A stretch of 64,000 bases of DNA from Polydactylus sextarius. Lineage: Eukaryota; Chordata; Actinopteri; Polynemidae. The notes under the pieces are model-generated. The model did no database searches and had not been told where the DNA came from. It worked only from the letters and a program-made list of their open reading frames with translations. Shown here piece by piece: positions 37,916 to 51,257 of this stretch (positions within the stretch are counted from its first letter, which is position 1; the number at the start of each line of letters is the position of its first letter). The stretch is taken from the NCBI GenBank assembly GCA_016801845.1, contig CM028906.1, positions 8,790,001 through 8,854,000 of the forward strand. The letters are read 5' to 3'. The position numbers were made by a program, and so were the translations under genes.

Positions 37916-39039
37916 ATTGACATTTGTATATATACAAATATATATACATATAATTTTTTTGCATCAGTGGTACTTATTTTTTTTTTTAATTACTTTTGTA
38001 ATTTTCTGCCCTGTTGTTTATCTTTATTTTCATATTTGTGTTTGTCTGTCTGTCTATCTATCTATGATTTTACTTTTTTGAAATATAAAAAATGATATTG
38101 ACCATGATTTTTATATATAAAAACAATACAAGGGAAGGACATTAAGAGTGTGAATTGTTGGCAATTTATTAATTTGTCATTATTTTATCATTCTGTAAAA
38201 AGTTACATGTACATGGACTTGAACTGCTGCCAACAACAGAATATAACCTCTGCTAGATAGTGTGATAGTTTTTGCTGTGGGTCATCTGTCATCTTTAAAC
38301 ACGTCGACCACCTGTAACACCATGCCTGAAAGATTGTAAACTGGTCAGTGGGGTGAAAGGAGGTTTGTTGTGTCAGGTCCATGTATTGACTTTGTTGCTT
38401 CCAGGTGGTAGATTGATATATCTGACTGACTTTACACACAGAGATGAGCAAACAGACTATCTGTCCAAAGTCATTAAGTTGTTTTGTACATGATTGTGTC
38501 AGGATTTGCATCTATTGATGTTTGTGGTTGGAGGAGCATGGCAAGACAGTTCAGTGATTACCCCAATATATTGATAACTGAATGCAAACCAGACATTACA
38601 TTAATATGAAATGTATGTGGCTGCCAATCATAAAATTAGATCATTTGAGATTAAATCAAGTAAACATTATTTTTTTTAAAAAGAAATTTGATAAATTTGA
38701 AGTTGAGAATATAAAAACTTGCAATATTTTTTGTTTCACAGATGATGAAAATTACACACATACACATTTCTCTACAAAAGTCAAACTGAATTATCAGATC
38801 ACAAAATGAAAACTTAACTTCTCTAACTGATATTAAATTTAGAGACAATATGTCAACTCTTAACAGTTACTAAAGTACAGTTTACTTTATTCTTATAAAT
38901 TGGCTATAAATTTTCCTCTGGATCCAGATGTTTGAGGCAGTCAAGACCCATATACAACCTCTCATTTAAAAATAGTTAAATGCTGGGATTATTATTAATA
39001 TCATATCATCATATGATCATTGTGTGATCGTATATTATT

Positions 39040-39450
39040 TGAGACGGCATTAACTTTGTCTCCAGTTTGGCTGCAAGGAACCTTGGGGACATTTTTGACC
39101 AGGCCATGTTCATTGTCTCAAAATCTAATGAAATTATCTTTAATAATAGAATTCAACATCCTTCTTGTGAATGGAACCCTGAATTAAAGTATTCTTGTAG
39201 CCCAAGACATTCTGATTTATATATGAGTCCCTTGACCCTAGTTTAGTCAAGGGGGCATTTAAGATTAAGACTTAAAGCTTGTTCTTTGATAATTTATGGT
39301 TGGGTTTAGCTTAGATGATACGTGAACCACGTCTGACCATGTCTCCAAAAAACTCTATTATAATTATCACTTTTAGTTAAAAAAGTACAGAGTTACTGCT
39401 TGACTCTCTTTTGCTGAAGGGATTTGGAACCCCTCACCTGTGGTTCACTA
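39040..39450 (+). mobile_element. LINE reverse-transcriptase end fragment
   Basis: The frame near 39058-39150 reads LAARNLGDIFDQAMF, matching the 'RNLGVIFD.D..F' motif near the C-terminus of fish LINE reverse transcriptases. About 100 bases later, TTTAAGATTAAGACTTAAAG and GATAATTTATGGTTGGG match the 'TFK.RLKT.LF..A' end. A large internal part is missing. It is related to the copy at 49.1 kb. Confidence 0.65.
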
Positions 39451-40714
39451 GCTGCATTCAGTTGCACATGTAGTCATATTAAACTTGTTTGAGCTATACA
39501 CTGGTAAAGTGTCATCATGCATCTGACACTGAGCAGCAGTTACACTGCGTCTAGATAGGACACAAGCACAAGGTCAATAAGCACATGGCAGTTCGAAGAG
39601 AGGTCAAATGACTGAGCGTAGCTGTGGAAAAAAAACAAATGTAGACTTCTTTCAATCAAAGGGGAGGCAGAGAAAACATAGTGGTTTCCGCCCACAACTC
39701 TATACACCAGAAACCGGTACCTCACGCTGCTCAGCCATATGTGTTGCTCTTACTGCTGCACAAACACAAGCTGTAGAGCCTGTCCCTGCCTGAGCCCATA
39801 AGTCACATTTTAGTCCTGACCTAAGGGTACTGAGAGTGATGGCTTCAGGAAAGGGGGACTTCCTCTGAGAGTAAAGAGGAGCTGAGGAGTGGTGGCGGGG
39901 TATTAGTGGGGCAGGAAGCATAGTGTGTGGTACTGTTGCGAGGATGGGCTGCTCAACACTTGTCTTTCTCAGTGGGCATGTGCATGAGGTGCAGGATCTC
40001 AAAGGGGACATCAGGGAGAAAGAGCCAAATTCAGGGGAGGATGGAGAAACACAGGAGAGAGGGCTAATTTATGTCCTGGTATGCCAAAAAAGTTGCCGCA
40101 AAGGACTCATCGAACTCCCCTTATGGTTGTCACATGTGCAGTGGTCAGAGTTCGCAGAGGACACAGCTGAGGAGAGACCGGGAGAGAAAACATGAGGTGG
40201 GAGAATTTGGAAAGGGTCAGATTTCATGTTGTTCTAAACTGCACCACAGACTCACCATTTGACCAGAACTGCATTCTGCAAGGAAAATGTTTGTGATGAC
40301 GAGAGATGAAGAGAGGACAGCAAACATCATCACTTCATTATGTGTAAAGATATTCTCAGACCACAAGCAGTCCATGCCTCCATCTGTATTATTTTCAATG
40401 TAAACACAAAACCAGCTGTGTTGCCGAGGTTGGCGGCAGCAGCAAATAGACAGAGGATGGCTGCCACTCTCGAGAGAAGCCAAGGCTATTTGCTGCTGCT
40501 GCTGGAGTTGATGATTTTTTCATGTTCTACAGAAAGTGCACTGAGATGATTCTGGGGGTAACTGTGCAGGTATGAATTCTCTGAATTATATACCATCGAG
40601 CTCCACATAGCTTTATTGAGATTCAGATCATCATCTAGTCGTCTAGTCTGGAGATTCAGGGACTTGGTTGGGATTCTGGTGTCTGGTTTGGTTTTAGTCA
40701 TCTCTTTTTTTAAA

Positions 40715-40765
40715 AGGAATAGTTAGACATTTTGGGAAATTCCTATATGATGTATAGAGTGGGGT
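40715..40765 (+). repeat. Truncated fish interspersed repeat
   Basis: AAAAGGAATAGTTAGACATT followed by TTGGGAAATTCC is the start of a frequent fish repeat. It breaks off after about 50 bases. Confidence 0.5.
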
Positions 40766-41489
40766 CAGGAATAGCTAGTCTGCCAAAATGAAAACTTTAT
40801 TTTGTTCAGTGTCATGGTCTTTAACTATGTACTCACACAGACACAGACATAGACAGACATGGACAAGTAGACAAGTAGTAATTGACCAATGGCACTATAT
40901 ATGCCTATATTCCAGTCACATTATCATGCACTATGCACATTGTACCACATTTTGTGACACTGGTCATTTGTCTTTGGCCAGACAGAATAGTCTAGCATGA
41001 GACCAAAGACACTGGTGCAGATAAATAATGAAGAAAGATTCTTAACAATTATTCTGCTAACACCCTCTGAATGTCAAGTGACTCTCAAGTCCTGAACCAA
41101 AAGGTCTGCGTCAAAGGCTAAAGCCTGATAGTCTTGACAAGCTCTCCACCCAAGTCTAAACATCTTCCTCGTGCCTCGTGTGTTCTCACCCCCACCAAAA
41201 CTCTTTCTTTTTCTCTTTATCTCTCTCTCTTTCTGAAAACCACCAGCATTCTGCAGCTTGCCTGTTATTGTACGGGTGAGTAGGGATTGAAAGTGTTGGT
41301 GGGTAGAGAGATAGGAGAGAAACTAAGAGGAAGGTGGGGATGGTGAGTGAAAGCCAGCTGCAGGTAAGAATGAGAAGAAATGCCAATAGGACAATAGGAG
41401 ATCATGGAGGAAATGAGGGATAAGAGGTGGAGGAAGGGAGGGAAGGTGGAGTTGGTGGGGGTGGAGAGGTTGAAGAGTGCTGTGCATGT

Positions 41490-42080
41490 GCTCGGTGTCA
41501 TCTGACTTTCAGGCTGGCTTGCTGATCTCCTCTGATGTACAGTATATGACATTGGCCTAGAAGCCCAGCCCCTAATCAAGGCAACAGCCTCTGCAGTGCC
41601 CCCTGCCCCCTCCTTCCCTTCCCCCTTTCCTTGACACAGTCGGTGCCCACGGGAAGGAGGCAACAAACCAGCAGCTGTGTTCACCTCCTCTCCCTCCTTT
41701 CCTCCAGTCAGGTGGAATGAGAGGATTGTAGAGGACTGGAAGTGGAACAGAAGGGTATCTGAGTAAATCCGGAGCTATTTGCATGTCTCCCAATGCTTGA
41801 GAGCCTCCAATTAGCATTGGAGGCCCCGCTGCCGGCTGCAGGACTTCACCATGGCTGGGCCAATGGTGGCATTCCTGGAACCGAAGAGGATTAAAACACC
41901 CCTCCTCTGGATGAGGATGTTCCAGCGCTGTGACCTGACAATGACCCTGTACCCAACACTAATAAGGTCACACTGTGCTCTGTAACATCCAGGTAAAAGC
42001 TGTGATTTTAAGTTACTCAATGAAACCAATGACTCCTCCTCATTGTTAGGATATTTATCACACTCTGTCAGCAAACATCA
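41490..42080. promoter_or_regulatory. Candidate conserved non-coding block
   Basis: Repeat-free sequence after a purine-rich tract (41270-41470). The inverted phrase CCAATGCTTGAG...CTCCAATTAGCATTGG sits near 41790-41820. Minus-strand frames of 81-139 codons here are Pro/Ser/Gly-rich without a domain. Confidence 0.25.
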
Positions 42081-44600
42081 GCATAAGTGACTTTTTGGGC
42101 TCCTTGTAGAATTTCTTCTCCTAATATGTAAATATGTACAAGTATGTGATAATTTCACATTTCAAATTGATTTGTGCTTTAGTGAGCAAAATATTATTGT
42201 CACTTGTTTATACAAGTGTGTCCTGCATACACAGAAATCACTCAGTAACAGTTATAAACACTCATGGAAAAAAACTTGTCAAATGTGTACGACAACTGTA
42301 AAACATCACTGGTAATTTGTGATCCAAGACTGTCCAGCTGTGATGCAGAAACAATGACGTAAAGCTGCATTAACCCTAATTTTTGGTCCCTGGGGGCAGG
42401 GGAACTCTAAAACAAGTTTTACTTTTTTTAATGACTGACATGACATGAAAACAATCAGTTACTCATGGTCATCACTGAGCAAAATTAGCATTTATCAGAA
42501 TTTAAAGTGGTTCATGTCATGATTCTGGTATGAAGTTCTCCCCGTCCCTGTCTGGAACCTGCCCAGCATCTTACCTTTAACCCACTGTCAGTTTGGATAT
42601 GTATTTAATACAGACTGAACATTTACAGCCTTTATTGGTAAGCCCCTTGTACTGTGTCTGTATAGCCACATAAATGATGGCAGATTTAGGGAAGGTGTTA
42701 ACAATGGGAGGACATCTGTGTTTCAACCATTTTGTCTTTGTCAGTTATTCATCATCCACAGTAGGAATGTATGCAAGAACAAATATTGATGTTTCTGTGG
42801 CTGTATAAAGCTGTCAACTAAGAATACATTCAAGTAATACGAATAATGTACATAGGGAAGATGCACCTCTATCCAGGCCACAGTTCCAGAGGAAAAAAAA
42901 AAACAAGCAAGTCTCTAGCAGCCTCACGTACAACTACAAAGACTGGGTTTGAAGGTACTCAAGTTCCCAGAATAACTGTTTTGGGAGTAGTGGTGCAGGA
43001 GAATAAGTGCATCAGTATTGTCACTGAAAAACTGTTCTAAGATCTAATAGCACCTTGGAAAAAAAAAAGGACGTTGTTCAGGTAAGAAAAGAACATGTGC
43101 ACTTATGCACTGAATTCTTTTGTGAAGTCTGTGAGGCGTTGCATTCATAAGAAACAAGTAAAAGCCTTTATTAAAACACACACTCAGACATGAAAAACGT
43201 CTGAGGCTTAGCCTGAACCTGACACAATTCCCAAACATGTAAACACAGAAGGGTTTTCACCTGTAAAAACAAAAGTGCTATTAGTATCACTCATCAACAG
43301 ATTTCAATATTTTGCTAGTCTGCTAGAAGCCTGTGTTTAGATTAACATTTTGCATTTCTATTTATCCTTGTCATATTTACTCCACGCCATGGTATAATAA
43401 CAGTAAACAAATAAGGTTTTGTGGTATGACACTACTAAAGAAGACATTATGACTCTTGATACACAAAGAGTCTTGAGTTTGTGATGATGTGAAAAACAAA
43501 TAGTGCAAATAGTTCAATGTATTTCACTGACAATTTTTTTACTGCCTTTGTTTATACATTCTACAGCTAAACTCTATGTCATGTTTTTTATTCAATTCAT
43601 TGTTAATTTTTCAAGTTTCCGAGAGGCCTTGAAATGAACAAAGGGAAGAATAGAGTCCACAGATTCCCTGCATTCTTGCAAGCAATTGCAATTAAATGAC
43701 CTAAAACGATACAAATACATATGTTAAACCTGGTAACCTGGTGACTATGAGGAGCTTAATAGCATTGGCTTTTTTTCTTCAGTCAATCCTGGAATTTCAG
43801 ACTGTAACATTATAAAGGTTATGCCCATTGACTCCACCTGACAACTCTATCAGGAGAAACATGGTACTGGATTTGTCAGGTTAGTCTCAGTGTATTGTTT
43901 GTCTACCAGTGGTATTACTTTTAAAAAAAAAATGTTTTTTTTTTTGACACACACTGGTACAATTTCTATTTACGCAAATGTCTTATGTGTAATTTGTGCC
44001 TGATGTAATTACCATTCTACATAGATCCAACCCTATATCACATAATACATAATAAAATATAAATTAATAACAACAACTACTACTCAGTGCTATGCAAACT
44101 ATAAAGGCATGTTGCCAGTTTTCACTCTATCTTATGGGACAGTTCTGTTGCAATGTTTTGAAAATCACCCTGTCAGAATGTGTGACTGGTTTCTAACAGT
44201 GGGAAGCAAAGATCCAATGTCCTAATACCCACAAACTCCAACATGAGGGACAGGTGAAGCTGTTGCCAGATGTGATTTGATGTGGTTTGGCTTTCGTTTA
44301 TGTTTGTTTAAGTTTGTTTAAGTTTGATTCAAATCAGCAACAAATGTCCCGTGAGTAAGTGTAAGAATGTTGAAGAAAGGTCAAATACAGAGTCATTTAT
44401 TGAGAGAGAACCGACTACTGTGTTTGGAATGTTCAGAACAGTTCTGCCATGTGATTGGTTCAGAGGCTGTCATGTGTTTTGTGGGTGCCATGTTTAATAC
44501 CTAACATTAGTCAGACTGTCATTATCTTAACTTAACAAGTATAGTAAGACGCTTCTTATCAATCAATCAAAGATCAATATCTTTTTTACCTTAATTTTTT
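42081..44600. other. AT-rich non-coding stretch
   Basis: No exon, named repeat or RNA gene is supported; only short A and T runs occur (42891-42903, 43922-43945). Confidence 0.45.
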
Positions 44601-44609
44601 GCAAACAAA

Positions 44610-44774
44610 ATGCTGTGCTGTTCTGCCTATGTTTGCTGTGCAGAGCCTGGAGGCAGCAAAACGCTGCATTGTTATCCTCACAACTGTAAAAGAAGGAAAT
44701 TATGGGAGCAGAAGATCAGAAGGAAGAACTGGAAGGCGAATAATAAGATATTTATAAGATCTGTTAGAAATTGA
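44610..44774 (+). pseudogene. THAP-domain-like remnant
   Basis: A 54-codon frame opens MLCCSAYVCCAEPGG and continues LHCYPHNCKRRKLWEQKIRR then KNWKANNKIFIRSVRN. THAP zinc fingers (from P-element-type transposases and their domesticated relatives) have a C-x(2-4)-C start, an 'F..FP.....R..W....R..W.P' middle and a final C-S-x-H-F. The first Cys cluster (C3/C4 to C9/C10), 'YP', W32 and W41 are present; the terminal Cys and His are not. It is therefore a decayed domain or one exon of a broken gene. No transposase body follows in any frame. Confidence 0.5.
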
Positions 44775-47700
44775 ATGTATGAATTCACAATGTATTATTT
44801 AATTTTATATATTACTCAACTAATGAAATTTGTACTGGTAATTCTGATTATGTTTAGTTTTATTTTTTATAAAAGGAAAAAAAAAACGACACTGTCTTGA
44901 TAAACATCACTTCATGCAAAATAATCATACGAGTGACTTTTCTTTCATCATTCAGACATTTAACAGCATAGACACAGTCTGATCATCAGAAGTTCATGAC
45001 ACAGGAAGGGTTAATCAGTGTGTAGAAGAAATATTTATTGATACAAATAAACAAGCCAGTAGTTGTAATTTTGGCCATTATTGTCTCATATACACGTATA
45101 TACATCTCATATACATTTTTGTCTCGTACACTGTGACGCGTGTGGAGAAGGTGAACACGTCTCCACTGATTAGGCAACACAGCGTAATCTTTACTGAAAT
45201 GATCTTTACTGATCTTTTCCAAATGTCTAATGTGAAATATTTGTAACAGTATTTACATTTTAGCAAAGTATGAGAGACATTAAAAAAATTATAGGCCTGT
45301 TTATGACTATAAAAAGCGACTTGTTTCCACATCCATTGGCCGACAGTGTAGAACGCTGTGCAATCATCCGACACAGGTATTAAACATGGTGCTCATGATT
45401 TCAGTTGACGGTACTCTCTCAATAAACAGCTCTGGTCAAATACATGTATTGTTTTCAGGGTATGTGCCACTGTCATAAAGGCTGTAACTAAGTAAATGTG
45501 CTCTCTATTATAGCATACCTTGTATCTAACTGTAGCAGATTTTGGATTTGTGCATATCTAATAGTATATTAGGATCTCCTATTTTGTTTCTAATGAGAGT
45601 ATAATTTGGTAATTGTGTCTAAGTATTTACAGCACTTACCACTGAGTGGCTCACAGGCCAAACAGAGTGTGGGCTCTTGCTGGCTTATTTTAGTTTTTCC
45701 ACAATAAAAAGGCATTAATGAGAACTAGAGTGACAAAATGCTCAGGAAACACAACTAATCTGAGAACACTCTTAGCAAAACATTATTCCGATGGACTGCC
45801 AACAGAGATATACAAACACTACCCTGTCATCTCATGTGACCATCGACCCTGACTGTGCAGATGGAGAATGCTGGCTCCCTTAACATGGTAAAAAGAGCTT
45901 TGTTACATCAGACCCTCACACTTCAACATAACAGTGGCCAAGTTGTAAAATAAAAGAAAAGGTTTTGATTAGGAGGTGTCATGTAGGTAGGGATTTCGAT
46001 CAAGCCTGCATAGCATACGTGTAGGTGCACAGTGAGGTAGTCATGAGGTAGTCACATGCACCATGTGCGGTTTAGGAGGAGTGGTGGTGCCAGACTGGTG
46101 AGAAAACGGCACTGGATTCATAAGCAGTCTGACCACATGGCACAGATGGACGAGGACCAGCCACTACATGGTCTTTACCAGCCTGTAGCTACAGAAGTCC
46201 TTAAGGTGTGCAAGACTTGGGCACAGGTCCTACGCAGGAAGTTTCCACAGCTTCAGGCTCAGGTTTAACAAGTGTTGAAACAAGCTGATGCTGTCATGAC
46301 CCACAGGTTTTCTTGCCCTCACCTGGTTCCTAACCTGGAGCGTTGCAAGGGACAGGTTGGATCAGATTGCTCTAAGTAACCTTGTAGAACTGGTTTTAAG
46401 ATGAAACATACATTTTCCCCAACAACAAGTCCCACTACTCTTATATATTCTTTTTTCCCTTATGAAACTATAGAAACATAACAGTACCATCATTGAGTAT
46501 GCACTTCAAACTGTTAATGTATACTTTTATGTTTCAACAGGCTCAATGAATCATTGTTTGTAATTTTGTTACTTTTGTTACTTTAGTTACCACAATCAGG
46601 ATCTTTGTATAACCTTATCTGTAGCTGTTGATATTGTAGCCTTGATTACAATGATCCTCTAACTTTAAAGGAGCATGCATATGAACCAAACCACGATCCT
46701 TCCTTAAACCCACTTAAGTTGTCTATGGCATTTTCACACCATAAAACAGCTTAACTATCTGTTACATATGTCCACAGATGAAACTCACTGGTTTGTATCA
46801 GTTGTATCAAATTGGAGGACTTGTTGTCAGGGGCACATGTAGCCCACATGTTGTTTAGCATTACAAACTACAAAGCACTTTGCTGTATTCTAGTTGGATA
46901 GTTGAAAACTAAAGTAAAACTGTGTCAGTTCTAGTTTGACTTTGAATATTGAACCAAAACTACCAGGGACCACAGGTAACTACGCTGTATACCAACTAAA
47001 ACCCATTCAGATGTATGGAAGCATGGACGTGCAGGATTCCAGACACAAAAATCAAAGGTGAGGGGCTTGTTGATTTTACACTTGGATAATCCCATCCCAT
47101 GAACCTGACAGTGTGGTGCTGTGTTAGGAAAACTGGCAGAGTCCTGACTTGTCTGCCATGTTCCTCTGGATATCAACTGCTACCAAGAAAAAGGATGGGA
47201 CAATCAGTAAGCAATCAAATAATGTATAACTCTTCACCATGTCCATTTCCAAAGCCAGGCTCAACTCAGTACACAGTTACAAGAGGATTTCTCTAGCTGG
47301 TCTTTCTCATTGGACAGAAAATTAATGTGGTCAATTGCCTGTTCCCTTTTAATTTCTTCATTTGCTGTGTTTTGTAATATGGCTGAAGCTGACATTGTTG
47401 TTAGGGTATGTGTTGCATCCTTTTTATGTCCACTTACTTAATTGCAGACATGTGGATGTGTTTAGTTTCCAATAAGGCTCACGCTGCGCAAATCAGCTTG
47501 AAGAGTAATTATTTTCACATGTGGTCTGACAAACTTGTAAAGCAGCTCTGCTTCGCTTTATCACCTCTAGGTGTCGTCAGTTGAGTAAACCATTAGAAAG
47601 GTGTGTACGCCAGGCGAGTAGGACAGGGAATACCAACTGTCGTGATAAATCTAAGTGAGATGGCATGCGTAACGTATTTGTGTTAACGCAATGTTGGCAG

Positions 47701-48150
47701 AGAGATCCCATGGTTGGATGAACCTTCAATATCAACTGAGATACTGAAGGTGTAAAGGTTTGGTGAAAGGTGTAAAAGCAACAAGGGCTTCAAGTCTGGG
47801 TAAAAAATGCAAGAGAATCTTTTGGGGCTATTGACATTTTCAGTAATTGTTCTTCAATCGTGCATATTACCAAATTGTTACAATTGTACCAAATTGTTGA
47901 CCCAGCTCACTGAGGAAATGTAGAGCAACATAATACCAGTTGTTTGTGGTTAACTGAGTTATTTATTTCGTTGTGAAACTTGGAAATGAAACAAGAAAAC
48001 AGTGAGACAAATCAAGCAGGGCTAATGGATGCTGGTTAAAATAAAGAAACATGTTTAACTAAAAGAGGACTTTCTAAAAATCAAGATTTGCATATCTTGA
48101 AGAAACAAAGAGACATATCAAGGACAATAAAATCAGCACCGCTGCAGTGA
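44775..48150. other. Non-coding stretch, no gene seen
   Basis: Frames of up to 98 codons occur, for example on the minus strand at 45078-45374, without recognisable domains. A plus-strand frame at 46056-46268 (70 codons) is basic but unmatched. Confidence 0.4.
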
Positions 48151-48154
48151 GCGG

Positions 48155-48938
48155 TAGTGTTAATTTGAGGATGAGATGAAATATACTCTTCAATGACCAT
48201 TTTTGTCCATGATTAAGATGAGACAATATCTTTGGTCTAAAACACTGATGAAGACTATTAACATGCATTAATGTTGATGAAAAAGGGAGGAAAACCTTTT
48301 GCGTGGAATAAAAAATGAAAATAAAATCTCCTTTTTATTTTTGTCTAAGAGCTGTGTCGCATTGTAACTGTTACAATCCAAATGACTGTGCATGTGCAAC
48401 GCTATTTTCTGCACGTGAAGCATATGGCTGCAAGTCTGCACAGGGATTAAAGTTCTCCGTTGCCCCGACATATATCCGTCAGTTGGACTTAAAGGCACGT
48501 TTGAAAATAAATACAGATAAGATGAGACCTCAGTCCTTGTAGTGTCTGTGTCTCCATGGAAGGTAAGACCCCACTGATGGGGTTGGGGGGTCATCTTCTC
48601 TGTGACCACTTTATCATATTACTATCAATAAACTACACATTGCAGTCTCTCTCTCTCTCTGTGACCTTTTGTTTTTAACATTTAACATTGAGAATTTTTT
48701 TTAAAATTAATCTAATTTAAATTTGTCGTGATATCGCACAAAAAGATGTGTGATTTGGTATTCAGAAACAATCTAAAGTGTTTATTATTACTATTATTAT
48801 TAAAAAGACCAAAATGTTGTGACTAAAACTAGACTAAAATACATTATATGTGAATGACTAAATATGACAAAAACTTAAAATGACATTTCGTCTCAAGACT
48901 AAGACTAAATTAAAACATAGGCGACAAAATTAACACTA
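48155..48938. mobile_element. Non-autonomous hAT-type transposon with 8-bp target duplication
   Basis: The ends are TAGTGTTAATTT at 48155-48166 and the exact reverse complement at 48927-48938. They are flanked by GTGAGCGG (48147-48154) and CTGAGCGG (48939-48946), an 8-base direct repeat with one mismatch, the hAT hallmark. The 784-base interior has no transposase frame, and its right part is rich in GACTAAAA motifs typical of a large fish repeat family. A (CT)n tract lies near 48645-48660. Confidence 0.75.
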
Positions 48939-49089
48939 CTGAGCGGACCAGGTATCACACACATTTGACAAGGCCGTAACACAAATATCAGTTTGAATGA
49001 ACCAAATTACCATAAATTGCCACAAACATTTTCAGAATAAAATTTTAAATCCTCCTTTAAATCTTCTTCATATAAGTGATCTGGCCACC

Positions 49090-49760
49090 AGAGTCACCAG
49101 ACACCTTAAAGTGACCATAGTTTTTAATATAGCAACTGAGGCTGACAGCTGAGGGCTCTACCTCAATCTGACTCTACTGTTGAACCAGCTCCCACTTTGG
49201 GTTTGAGAGGCAGACACCCTTTCTACATTTAAGATTAGGCTTAAAAATGCATTCCTTGATAAAGCTCATAGTTAGGGGTGGTTCAGATGAGACGTAAATC
49301 CCATAGTTATGCTGCTATAGGCTAAAGCTGCTCCCAGGATACCCAAGCAGTTATTTATCTCTTCCTCTCTCTATGCATTTATTTTACTCCACTGCAGCTC
49401 ATTAACATTGTCTTTTCTCTCCTGTAGTTCATTGTTTACCTCACTGTTCTCGTTCTGCAACCATCTCCTACTTTAGGGCTGCAGAATCCAGATCTGACAA
49501 TACTGCTCAACTATTATTGTTTTTATTACTAATATCATTACTGTATTGTTGATATCATTGCAGTTATTATTATTATGACACTATTACACCCATAAGTATC
49601 ACTATCACCTCAACAAACCCTCTGACAGTCCTTGATTACAACATTATGTGCATCTGTTTCTCGTCTCTCTCCCCTCTTAACCCAGTCAGCTGAAGTAGAC
49701 CGAGGTTCTGTGGGAAGTTTCTTCATGGGAGTTTTTCCTTTCCATTTAAAAAAAAAAAAA
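49090..49760 (+). mobile_element. LINE 3' end with A-rich tail
   Basis: GGTTTGAGAGGCAGACACCC and TTTAAGATTAGGCTTAAAAA match the 'R.ADT.STFK.RLKT' end of a fish LINE ORF2. Then come GTTATGCTGCTATAGGC, a TCTCTCTCCCCTC segment, and GTGGGAAGTTTCTTCATGGG with AGTTTTTCCTTTCC, the usual 3' UTR order. It ends near an A run at 49748-49760. It is truncated on the 5' side and orientated plus. Confidence 0.75.
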
Positions 49761-49967
49761 ATTTGCAAATCACAGATGGACCAAAAAATGCAATGAACAA
49801 TATGATGTCAAAAAAAGCAATCAAAAACTAGGAAGGAAAATCATACTAGAATCATAGAGACTGAAACATAAACTCAAGTAGTCACAAAAGCCGACAGCAG
49901 ATGAGACGAGACCAGGAAGTGAACAGATGATCTGACAAGGAACACTGGGGGAAAAGGAGGCATAAAT

Positions 49968-49991
49968 ACACACACACACACACACACACAC
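49968..49991 (+). repeat. (CA)n microsatellite
   Basis: About 12 CA units. Confidence 0.95.
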
Positions 49992-50589
49992 GGAAAGGAG
50001 AAAACAAGACACAGGTGCAACATATCAGGGCAGGGTCAGGTGATCAAACAGAAGGGAAAATACAGGAAGTAGAGCATGCGACAAGACACAAGGAAAGACA
50101 ACTTCAAAATGACTCGAAAACAATCAAATATCAGACAAACCATAAAACATGACACAGGCTAACTAAGAGAAAACCAAACACAAAATAAAACAGGAAAAAA
50201 AGAGTGAGATAACCATATAACAACAAAGCAAGATCTGATAAAGTTCCATCAAGTTCTATCAAACCTATCAAGTTGGAGAAGTAATGCTACCTGCTCCACA
50301 GATAATGAATCCAGTCCTTACACCAGTGAAGCTGAAGCATTACCTCTTTACATAGGTTTTGGTCACTCAGTTGCCAGTTTCAATCCAAAAAAGATATATT
50401 TGAAAATTAATTGAACATTGTCAGTGAATGTTTTGTGGTTATCTCAAAAATTAACATTTTATAGAAGAAAAATAGAAGCAAAAGTATTGCTATTTTTACA
50501 CTATTACTGCTATTGTAGTTAAAGCTGCAGAGTAGCACAGGCAGATCGTAGGAGAGCAGAGTGAATATTTCAGCATGGTTGGAGGCATT

Positions 50590-51020
50590 AGTGGTGTCAT
50601 TATGAGTGGTGGGATGAAGGTACGTGTGTGTGTGTTTGGGTGAGGAAGGGTTGGTGGGGGTAGCAGATAGCAGAGCAGAGCACATCTGCTGGTGAGATGG
50701 GGGGGTGGGGGTGATGGTGGAGGTGGTGGTTGGGGGCCCAGGGTGCAGCCTGTGGCAGCTCCCCCTTCCCGTACCAGCCTCTGGAAGGGAGCTGCCTGTC
50801 TGTCGCAGTCTGATTTATAAGCAGCTAATGTCAGAGGAAAGCAATGTGGAAACCGTGGCATAAACACCAAATACCGGCAGAGTTTAAAGATTATGATTCA
50901 GCGTCTGGGAGGACTGCTCCTCCAACACAGCTCTGCCTGCTGCATCTCTCTCTGGCTCATATACTCATGGACACAGACACACACACACATGCACGCAATC
51001 TCCAGTTGTGAGAGCTTATC
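50590..51020. promoter_or_regulatory. Candidate conserved non-coding block
   Basis: Contains a G-rich tract at 50695-50745, then repeat-free sequence from 50750 to 50930 with GGCAGAGTTTAAAGATTATG. The 124-codon minus-strand frame over it is low complexity. Confidence 0.25.
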
Positions 51021-51224
51021 TCAGCAATGACCTATGGTTTGCATTTTTCAGGGCTATTTGTTGTACTGTTCTTTTTCCTCTTTCTGCCAGGCTCAGGTAA
51101 TTGCTCCAGACCTCTTTTACTATCAGCTCTTGCTTTGCTCTTTGAAATAAATGTGGCATATATCGTGCAAAACCAGACTGATGTCAAATTGACAAAGACA
51201 CCCAAATTGGTCTGTGTGAATATC

Positions 51225-51257
51225 TGAACATTAGTGTTCAGTGAACACTAGTGTTCA
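51225..51257. repeat. Two adjacent 16-bp palindromes
   Basis: TGAACATTAGTGTTCA (one mismatched pair) at 51225-51240 is followed at 51242-51257 by the perfect palindrome TGAACACTAGTGTTCA. Together they form a tandem pair one base apart. A (TA)n tract lies at about 51304-51328. Confidence 0.9.
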
